A stretch of DNA of 34,864 nucleotides from an uncultured Lachnospiraceae bacterium (lineage in GTDB: Bacteria; Bacillota; Clostridia; Lachnospirales; Lachnospiraceae), in assembly GCA_946632055.1 (NCBI GenBank), contig CAMPAR010000015.1:1-34864 (forward strand). Reading direction: 5' to 3'. The notes under the pieces are model-generated. The model was not told where the DNA came from, made no database searches, and worked only from the letters and a program-made list of their open reading frames with translations. Both the position numbers and the translations under genes were made by a program. Shown here piece by piece: positions 9,087 through 15,723 of the stretch (position 1 is the stretch's first letter; every line of letters begins with the position of its first letter).

Positions 9087-10639
9087 AAATATTAGACAGA
9101 GAAACTTACCTCGATAAAGTTCACGGCTGTTTCTCCGGCAAAAACATCGGCGGCGTCCTCGGGGCGCCGTTCGAGGGTTTAAGGCAGCTGAATGATGTTG
9201 ATTTTTATGTGCAGGACCTGAAAAACGGCCCGCCGCCGAACGATGATCTGGACCTGCAGATCGTATGGCTCGCCGCGGCGGAACGCTACGGCCGCCAGGT
9301 GGACGCGAAGATTCTCGGCGAATACTGGCTTTCCTACGTCATCCCGAACTGGGTCGAGTACGGCACCGGCAAGGCGAACCTCCGGGCCGGCCTGAACCCG
9401 CCGATGTCCGGGCTCGTGGAGAATACCTACAAGGATTCGAACGGCTGCTTCATCCGCTCGGAGATCTGGGCCTGCCTCGCGCCGGGACATCCGGAGATCG
9501 CTTCCTGGTACGCGCACGAGGACGGCATCGTCGACCACGAGGGCGAAGGCATGTACGGAGAGGTCTTCTTCGCGGCGCTGCAGAGCGCGGCCTTCGTCGA
9601 GTCCGATAAGCGGAAGCTGGTCGAGATCGGCCTGTCCTACATCCCGGCGGATTCGGCTCTCGCAAAATGCGTGCGTAAGGCCGTCGAATGCTACGATCAG
9701 GGCGTCGATTTCACCGAGACCCGCAGAATCATTCACAATATGGCGCCCGGCACCTTCGGAATCCAGGAAACGGACATCGACAAGATCAAAGAGGAAGGCA
9801 ACGAAGGCCTGGAGATCGGCGAGCCCGGATATGACTGTCCGGAGAACGTCGGATTTACGATCGCAGCCTGGTTCTACGGCGAAGACGACTTCGGAAAGAG
9901 CATTCTTCTCGCGAACTACTGCGGCGAGGATACCGACTGCACGGCGGCGACGCTGGCCGCGACGATGGGCATCATCCTCGGCGAGTCCGGCATCCCCGAC
10001 AAATGGAAGGCGCCGCTGGATGACCGGATCATGACGATGTGCATCGATCAGACGCTTTCCGGCGTCTGGGTTCCGGACAACGCTGAAGATCTGGCAAAAC
10101 GGATCGCTCAGGTGATGCCGCAGTTCCTCGGCACGAAATACTGCGATATCCTGGCGGAAGGCTGGGAGATCCGCTGCATGGAAGACGAGGCGCTGTTCTT
10201 TGATCGGGGCGACAATAAGCTTCCGCTGATCAACGGAAACCACAAAGACGAGATGCCGACCGTGCGCGTCCTGTGGAATTACGACCCCTATACCGTGCAT
10301 TTCGAATTCCCGGCCTTCCACATGCTGGTGGATCTGGAGGGCTCGGTACATTTCCGCGCGGATGAGCCGCGGAAGATCAGAGTCACGGTCATTAATTCGA
10401 TTACGATGCGCGAGCAGCAGTGGGCGAAGATCACGGCGTACCTCCCGGAGGGCGTCACGGCGATCGGCGGAAATTCGGTCGAAAAGCCCCTGAACAACCT
10501 CTACCGCTACCGCGCGGAGCATGAATTCACCCTGAATACGGAAGCGTTTACCGGCTCCCGGCTCGAGATGGTGATCGACGTTTCCCTCGTCGGCCGTCAT
10601 TCCTCGGGTCCGGTGAAGGTGGTGCTTTACAGGGAGTGA
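9083..10639 (+). CDS. ADP-ribosylglycohydrolase-fold protein with C-terminal beta domain
   Basis: The 518-residue product has the two acidic metal-binding motifs of the DraG/ARH fold: PPNDDLDLQ (D54, D55, D57) in the N-terminal part and GEDTDCTAA (D283, D285) at about residue 281. The first part, HGCFSGKNIGGVLGAPFEG, matches the usual start of this all-alpha domain. Residues from about 350 to 518 are extra and read as beta strands (VRVLWNYDPYTVHFEFP, IRVTVINSI), suggesting an appended beta-sandwich domain. The family cleaves ADP-ribose or related N- and O-glycosidic bonds; the true substrate of these long bacterial forms is not established to my knowledge. No partner toxin or DraT is next to it; the coupling to a hexomutase gene instead suggests a role in sugar or nucleoside catabolism. 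There is no signal peptide. Confidence 0.82.
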   Translation: MKILDRETYLDKVHGCFSGKNIGGVLGAPFEGLRQLNDVDFYVQDLKNGPPPNDDLDLQIVWLAAAERYGRQVDAKILGEYWLSYVIPNWVEYGTGKANLRAGLNPPMSGLVENTYKDSNGCFIRSEIWACLAPGHPEIASWYAHEDGIVDHEGEGMYGEVFFAALQSAAFVESDKRKLVEIGLSYIPADSALAKCVRKAVECYDQGVDFTETRRIIHNMAPGTFGIQETDIDKIKEEGNEGLEIGEPGYDCPENVGFTIAAWFYGEDDFGKSILLANYCGEDTDCTAATLAATMGIILGESGIPDKWKAPLDDRIMTMCIDQTLSGVWVPDNAEDLAKRIAQVMPQFLGTKYCDILAEGWEIRCMEDEALFFDRGDNKLPLINGNHKDEMPTVRVLWNYDPYTVHFEFPAFHMLVDLEGSVHFRADEPRKIRVTVINSITMREQQWAKITAYLPEGVTAIGGNSVEKPLNNLYRYRAEHEFTLNTEAFTGSRLEMVIDVSLVGRHSSGPVKVVLYRE

Positions 10640-10653
10640 GAAAAAGGAGAACC

Positions 10654-11889
10654 ATGTCATTTACAGAACACAGAAAAAAGCTGTATGAATCCATTCCGGT
10701 GAACAGCCTTGTCGTGAGCTACGCCGGCGTACCGATTCATACCAATGAAGACGATTATTACAGTTTTGAAGTCAACAGCCAGTATTTCTATCTGACCGGC
10801 CTCGAGCGGGAGGGCACGGCCTTCCTCGCCCTGAAGACGGAAGAGAAGACGATTGAAATGCTCTTTATCGAGGAACCGGACGAATTCAACGAACGCTGGA
10901 CCGGCAAGATGCCGACGAAAGAGGAGGTCCGGGAAATCAGCGGCATCGAGACGGTGCAGTATGTGGACGCGCTCGATGGCATGATCGGCCGCTTTATGGG
11001 CCGCTACCGCGTGGATCAGGTATACTTCGACCTGTTCCGCTGCCAGATGAATGACCTGCCGGACTATAATTTCGTGAAGGCGCAGGAGTTCATGAAGCTT
11101 TACCCCGCAGTGCTCCTGAAGGATCTTCATACGGCGACGGCCCCGCTTCGCGAAGTCAAGGACGCGGAAGAGGTTGATAAGGTCAGAAAGGCTGTCGATA
11201 TCACGCGTCAGGGCCTCGAGTACGTCATGAAGAACCTGAAGCCCGGCATGATGGAGTATCAGGTGCAGGCGGACTTTGAGTACACCTGCCGCAGACTGGG
11301 CGCGAAAAAGCAGGCCTTCCCGACGATTGCGGGCTCGGGCCTAAACGGCTGCATGATGCACTACGGCACGAATCACTGCGAAGTGAAGGACGGAACGCTG
11401 ATTCTTCTCGACCTCGGCGCAAAGATCGAAAATTACTGCAGCGACATTACGAGAACCTATCCCGCGAACGGAAAATTCACCCCCCGCCAGCGCGAGGTCT
11501 ATAAGCTCGTACTGAAGGCGAACCGCGCGGTCGCGGCGGCGGCGAAGCCCGGTATGACGACGAAGGATCTGAATGACCTGACAAAGGACATCCTCGGCGA
11601 AGGCCTTGTAGAAATGGGCCTGATCGAAAAGAAAGAGGAGGTCGGCAAATACTATATGCACGGCGTGAGCCACCCGATCGGCATTGATGTCCACGACATC
11701 AGCCTCGCGGGCGACAGGCTGCAGCCCGGCTGGATCATTTCCGATGAGCCCGGCCTCTATATCGACGAAGAAGCGATCGGCATCCGCATCGAGGACGATC
11801 TTCTGATCACGGAAGACGGCTGCGAGGTGCTATCCGCGGCGATCATCAGGGAGCCCGATGAGATTGAAGCCTTCATGGCCGACCGGTAA
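10654..11889 (+). CDS. pepP: M24 family Xaa-Pro aminopeptidase
   Basis: The 411-residue protein has an N-terminal creatinase-like domain and a C-terminal pita-bread metallopeptidase domain. The five dinuclear metal ligands can be placed as D253 and D264 (LLDLGAKIENYCSDITRTYP), H340 in HGVSHPIGIDVHD, E365 in DEPGLYI and E380 in GIRIEDD, the aminopeptidase P pattern. It removes N-terminal residues ahead of proline. An in-frame GTG at 10636 overlaps the previous stop, but AAGGAG at 10644-10649 is well spaced only for ATG 10654, so that start is chosen. It lies 14 bases after the ADP-ribosylglycohydrolase-fold gene and 17 bases before the heparinase-like gene, in one apparent transcript. The symbol is given on family grounds; a prolidase function is possible. 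Confidence 0.87.
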   Translation: MSFTEHRKKLYESIPVNSLVVSYAGVPIHTNEDDYYSFEVNSQYFYLTGLEREGTAFLALKTEEKTIEMLFIEEPDEFNERWTGKMPTKEEVREISGIETVQYVDALDGMIGRFMGRYRVDQVYFDLFRCQMNDLPDYNFVKAQEFMKLYPAVLLKDLHTATAPLREVKDAEEVDKVRKAVDITRQGLEYVMKNLKPGMMEYQVQADFEYTCRRLGAKKQAFPTIAGSGLNGCMMHYGTNHCEVKDGTLILLDLGAKIENYCSDITRTYPANGKFTPRQREVYKLVLKANRAVAAAAKPGMTTKDLNDLTKDILGEGLVEMGLIEKKEEVGKYYMHGVSHPIGIDVHDISLAGDRLQPGWIISDEPGLYIDEEAIGIRIEDDLLITEDGCEVLSAAIIREPDEIEAFMADR

Positions 11890-11906
11890 GCCCGAAAGAG
11901 GTTTTT

Positions 11907-13778
11907 ATGCTTTCAAAATACCTTACCGAAAATACAAAGCTTTCCCGGATCACCAGCCTGAAAAAAGCAGGGGATCCAGTCTATAGTACGCTTTCCGAAG
12001 CCCGGAGAGAAGAGATCATCCGCGCGGGCGAAAAGTATCTGCACTATGACTATCCCGCCCTTCCGGCGACGCTCTATCTTGACCTTTATCGGACCGGAAA
12101 CCGCACACACTATGAGACGCCATATTTTGCGCGCCGGCAGGCGCTTTCAGCGCTCACGGCCGCCGAGTGTATCGAGCATGAGGGCCGTTTTCTGGACGAT
12201 ATCCTGAACGGCCTCTGGTGCATCATGGAGGAGTCGAGCTGGACGATTCCGGCGCACAATACCTATGCCCGCGACACGGCGCAGTACCCGCTTCCGAGAA
12301 CGGACCGGCCGATCCTGGACCTGTTTGCCTGCGAGACCGGCGCGATCCTCGCAAGTGTTCATGCGCTGCTTTCGGAGGATCTCTCGGGGATCGATGAAGA
12401 GATCCCGAAAAGGATCGAGCGGGAGCTGAATTTCCGCATTGTCGAACCGTATCTCACGAATTTCTACTGGTTCATGGGAAACGGTGTGGAACGCACGAAC
12501 AACTGGACCGTCTGGTGCACGCAGAATGTGCTTTACAGCATTTTCCTGATGCCGCATGATGAAGAAACCTATCGGAAGGCCTGCAATCAGGCGGTCAGAA
12601 GCGTGGACTGCTTCATCGACGAGTACGGCTTCGACGGCTGCTGCCCGGAGGGCGCGTCCTATTATCATCATGCCGCGCTCTGCCTCTACACCTGCCTCGA
12701 TCTTCTGAACCAGATCACGGACGGCGCATTCCTTCCGGTCTATGAGGAGAAGAAGATCAAAAACATCGCGAACTACATCATGAAGGTGCACGTGGGCGGG
12801 GAATATTTCCTGAACTACGCGGACTGCGACCTGAAGCCGGGCCTTGCGGGCGTAAAGGAATATCTTTTCGCGAAGGCGACGAAGCAGGAAGACATGATGC
12901 GCTTCGCCTCCGACCAGTACAATCTGAAGCGTCAGCTTTACGGAACCGCGCTTTCCGGAAGAGACGTTTTCGACCTTTTGACGGAGGCCTTTTCCGAGGA
13001 GGAGACGCTTTCGTATGCCGGGTCCCACCCTGCGGAAAGCACCGAGCGGAAGGGCTTTAAAAAGTTTGCGGCCTTCCCCTCTGTCGGCATCCACGCGGTC
13101 GAGGGCGACAGCCTGTATCTTTCCGTGAAGTCAGGCAATAACACCGGCTCTCACAAGCACAATGACGCTGGCTCCTTCATCGTTTACGCGAAGGGCGAGC
13201 CGATGCTGATCGATCCGGGCGTCGGAAGCTACACCCGGGAAACCTTCTCGGAGAAGCGCTATACGATCTGGACCATGCAGTCGGGCTACCACAACCTTCC
13301 GACGATCGAGGGCTTTGAGGAGTGCGGCGATCTGCACGATCTTCCGGACAAATATTACGCGCAGGAAGTGGATCTCAAGCGCAAGGAGCTTTTCGATTCG
13401 GAGGCCTATCTTCACAGTCTGGAGCTGAAAAATGCCTACGACGAAAAGGCGCCGATCGAGACCTATATCCGCGAGATCCGTTTCATTTCGGATGGTCCGA
13501 TCGAGATTACCGAGCACCTGCGCCTGAAGGACGACGCCTTCCCGCACTGGACCCTGAACTTCATGAGCGAGAAGGAACCCCGCTACGAGAAGGAGACGAA
13601 CACGCTTTACATCGGAGGACTCGGAAAGATCATTTTTGACCGTCCGATTCTGGGCGTCTCGTCAGAATGGATCGATACCTCCGATCAGCGGCTTCAGAGA
13701 AGCTGGAAGAACGGCATCTACCGGACCAAGGTGGAGCCTCTGGGGGGCGTCCTGCGCTACATGATTCTAGCGCTTTGA
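11907..13778 (+). CDS. heparinase II/III-like polysaccharide lyase family protein
   Basis: The 623-residue product has an N-terminal alpha/alpha toroid (WTVWCTQNVLYSIF, CCPEGASYYHHAA) and a C-terminal heparinase II/III beta domain with NTGSHKHNDAGSFIVYAKGE followed by PMLIDPGVGSYT. In characterised relatives the tyrosine and histidines at equivalent places cleave uronic-acid polysaccharides by beta-elimination. No signal peptide or membrane segment is present, so it would act inside the cell on imported oligosaccharides. The usual GHGHAD wording of the family is GSHKHND here. The gene starts 17 bases after the M24 gene with a modest GAGG ribosome site, and its stop is two bases before the response-regulator start. 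The exact substrate cannot be inferred; no sulfatase or uronate pathway gene is adjacent, though a sugar-acid dehydratase gene lies 14 kb away. Confidence 0.8.
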   Translation: MLSKYLTENTKLSRITSLKKAGDPVYSTLSEARREEIIRAGEKYLHYDYPALPATLYLDLYRTGNRTHYETPYFARRQALSALTAAECIEHEGRFLDDILNGLWCIMEESSWTIPAHNTYARDTAQYPLPRTDRPILDLFACETGAILASVHALLSEDLSGIDEEIPKRIERELNFRIVEPYLTNFYWFMGNGVERTNNWTVWCTQNVLYSIFLMPHDEETYRKACNQAVRSVDCFIDEYGFDGCCPEGASYYHHAALCLYTCLDLLNQITDGAFLPVYEEKKIKNIANYIMKVHVGGEYFLNYADCDLKPGLAGVKEYLFAKATKQEDMMRFASDQYNLKRQLYGTALSGRDVFDLLTEAFSEEETLSYAGSHPAESTERKGFKKFAAFPSVGIHAVEGDSLYLSVKSGNNTGSHKHNDAGSFIVYAKGEPMLIDPGVGSYTRETFSEKRYTIWTMQSGYHNLPTIEGFEECGDLHDLPDKYYAQEVDLKRKELFDSEAYLHSLELKNAYDEKAPIETYIREIRFISDGPIEITEHLRLKDDAFPHWTLNFMSEKEPRYEKETNTLYIGGLGKIIFDRPILGVSSEWIDTSDQRLQRSWKNGIYRTKVEPLGGVLRYMILAL

Positions 13779-13780
13779 CT

Positions 13781-14473
13781 ATGGTTAAGATATTGTTTGT
13801 TGAAGATGATTTTTATCTGAGAAGGGACGTCCGAACGCTTCTTCAGCGGGAAAATTATCAGGTGATCGCCGCCGCGGACGGAAGGGAAGCGGAGCAGGTG
13901 CTTCTTAAGGAGAAGGACATTGCACTTTTCCTTCTGGATTTGTGGCTTCCGGATATGGACGGCTTTGAGCTTCTAGAGAAAGTGCGGAGCGAAAGCCATG
14001 CGCCGGTTCTCTTTCTCACGGCCTGTGACGATGAGCCGTCCGTAATCCGGGCGCTCGATCTCGGGGCGGACGACTACATCACGAAGCCCTTCCGGCAGGC
14101 GGAGCTTCTTTCGCGGATCCGGGCAAATCTTCGGCGGATGAACACGCTTTCCGATGCGGAGGTGCTGGAATCGGACGGACTCGTCCTGAATTTGAGCAGC
14201 CATGAGGTGAGGCTTCACGACGTGCCGCTTTCCCTTCGGCCGACGGAGTACCGGCTTCTCGCGCTTTTTATGCAGAATCCGGGGATTCTTCTGAAAAGGG
14301 ACCGGCTTCTTTCGGCACTGGATCGGGAAGCGATGGATGAGCTTCTGGAGGACAATACCCTGACCGTCCAGATCAGCCGGCTCCGGAAAGCCATTCCCAA
14401 GGAACTGATCGAGACGGTGAGAGGCTTCGGCTATCGCTTCACAGGCACGGTAAACAAAAACCGTAAAGGGTGA
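13781..14473 (+). CDS. OmpR/PhoB-type response regulator
   Basis: This 230-residue regulator has a receiver domain with acidic pair E8/D9/D10, phosphoacceptor D53 (LLDLWLPDMDG), T80 and K102 (YITKPF), followed by a winged-helix DNA-binding domain from about residue 128 (VRLHDVPLSLRPTEYRLLALF, TLTVQISRLRKAI, TVRGFGYRF). The frame is open upstream into the heparinase-like gene, but ATG 13781 fits the first beta strand of the receiver. No Shine-Dalgarno sequence precedes that ATG; it lies two bases after the previous stop, so translation is probably by reinitiation. The cognate kinase follows after six bases. A tandem 7-bp repeat upstream of the exporter gene (15652-15669) is the natural candidate target. 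Confidence 0.93.
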   Translation: MVKILFVEDDFYLRRDVRTLLQRENYQVIAAADGREAEQVLLKEKDIALFLLDLWLPDMDGFELLEKVRSESHAPVLFLTACDDEPSVIRALDLGADDYITKPFRQAELLSRIRANLRRMNTLSDAEVLESDGLVLNLSSHEVRLHDVPLSLRPTEYRLLALFMQNPGILLKRDRLLSALDREAMDELLEDNTLTVQISRLRKAIPKELIETVRGFGYRFTGTVNKNRKG

Positions 14474-14479
14474 CAGACC

Positions 14480-15622
14480 ATGAAAAATACAGATTCGGCA
14501 AACAGGCTTTTGATAACGGCAGCAGCCGCGGCAGTACTTCTTACCGCGGCGCTGCCTTTTTTAGCGGTTCTTTTGAAGGAGCGGGCGGTCCTTCGCTACG
14601 AAGCGGCCTTCATCGCGCGGATCCACGAGGAAATCCCCGACAGGGAAGCGGACGTCGCGCGGCTTCTGTACACGACAAAGCCCAGTAGAGAAGGTGTCCT
14701 TTCCGGTCAGGAGGTGCTTCAGTCGCTGGCCTATACCGATCAGGCCTTCCCGGTGCTAAGGGAGCGTTTAAGAGACCCCGAAATACTGTTCGGAAGCCTT
14801 CTTCTCGGGCTCCTTCTTTCGGGCCTTCTGATCCTTATCGCGCTGGAGCTTCGAAAGCGTATCCGAAAAACGCTTCAGGAAAAGGAGCATGAGATGACGC
14901 TTCTTCGGGACCGGAACAGCGCACTTCAGCGTCTTTCTTCAGAAAATCAGAGACTCCGAGAATTCATAGAAAACATCGCGCATCAGATCAAGACGCCGCT
15001 TTCAAGGGCGCTCACGTCTCTCGATCTTCTGCAGGAAGAGGTGAAGGCGGAAAATGACGGTCCGATCGCGCGGGTTCAGGAGTGCATTTCGCACATTGAA
15101 GGCATCGGAGAGCTTGTGCGGCGGCTTCTCGGTATCGGACGGATGGAGGCGTGTGAGGTCCTCTTCGAGGCCGAGCCCTTCAGCCTGCGGGCCCTTTCGG
15201 AGGAGCTTCTTTCGGACATTCCGGAGGAGGTGCGCCCGGAAATGCTTCTCGAGCCGGACAATGGCGCATTTATTTATCAGGGCAGTCCGACATGGATCCG
15301 GGAGGCGCTGAATAATCTTCTTGTGAACGCGCAGGTACACGGAAGGTCGGGCACTTCGCCGAAGCTTCTTCTCGAGGATCTGCCGGAGGAATACCGCATC
15401 ACGCTTCGTGACTATGGACCGGGGATTTCCGATGAGGACCTTCCGCAGCTTTTTGACCGTTTCTACCGCACAAAGACGATGAAAAAGGGCCATGTCGGGC
15501 TCGGGCTGAACCTGGTCAGACTGATCGTGGAGGGCCATAAGGGCAGAATTACCGCAGAAAATCCCGAGGACGGCGGCGCACGCTTCACGGTCCTTCTTCC
15601 GAAATACGTTCTTCTGAAATAA
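14480..15622 (+). CDS. sensor histidine kinase, partner of the upstream regulator
   Basis: The 380-residue kinase has two membrane segments (about residues 10-32 and 102-122) that enclose a roughly 68-residue extracytoplasmic domain, then a coiled signalling helix, a dimerisation domain with H168 in FIENIAHQIKTPL, and the ATPase core with NNLLVNA (N283), DYGPGIS, LFDRFYR and GHVGLGLNL. The H-box wording HQIKTPL matches kinases that pair with OmpR-type regulators in Firmicutes antimicrobial-peptide systems. The ectodomain is longer than the minimal loop of BceS-type intramembrane kinases, so it may bind a ligand itself. An AAAGGG ribosome site overlaps the end of the regulator gene. The exporter genes follow after 101 bases with their own promoter. 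Confidence 0.93.
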   Translation: MKNTDSANRLLITAAAAAVLLTAALPFLAVLLKERAVLRYEAAFIARIHEEIPDREADVARLLYTTKPSREGVLSGQEVLQSLAYTDQAFPVLRERLRDPEILFGSLLLGLLLSGLLILIALELRKRIRKTLQEKEHEMTLLRDRNSALQRLSSENQRLREFIENIAHQIKTPLSRALTSLDLLQEEVKAENDGPIARVQECISHIEGIGELVRRLLGIGRMEACEVLFEAEPFSLRALSEELLSDIPEEVRPEMLLEPDNGAFIYQGSPTWIREALNNLLVNAQVHGRSGTSPKLLLEDLPEEYRITLRDYGPGISDEDLPQLFDRFYRTKTMKKGHVGLGLNLVRLIVEGHKGRITAENPEDGGARFTVLLPKYVLLK

Positions 15623-15651
15623 CAGAGAAAAGCAGGCTTTTCTCCGCCCTT

Positions 15652-15684
15652 TGTAAGGTTCCTGTAAGGATACGGCCGTATAAT
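15652..15684 (+). promoter_or_regulatory. promoter of the exporter genes with tandem 7-bp operator
   Basis: TGTAAGG occurs at 15652-15658 and again at 15663-15669, an exact 11-bp period (7 + 4 + 7). A perfect TATAAT follows at 15679-15684, with no recognisable -35 hexamer at the normal distance. Direct repeats of this period replacing or covering the -35 region are how PhoB/OmpR-type activators bind (pho-box arrangement). I infer that the adjacent response regulator activates the permease and ATPase genes here. Confidence 0.65.
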
Positions 15685-15723
15685 CATCATTATAGGAATC
15701 AGACAGAGGAAGAAAGGACGGTG

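Noticed and set aside
10636-10653. GTG start for the M24 peptidase at 10636
   Set aside because: The GTG overlaps the previous stop and has no ribosome site, whereas AAGGAG is correctly spaced for ATG 10654.
13667-13780. Longer N terminus of the response regulator
   Set aside because: The extra 38 codons overlap the end of the heparinase-like gene in another frame and do not resemble a receiver domain.
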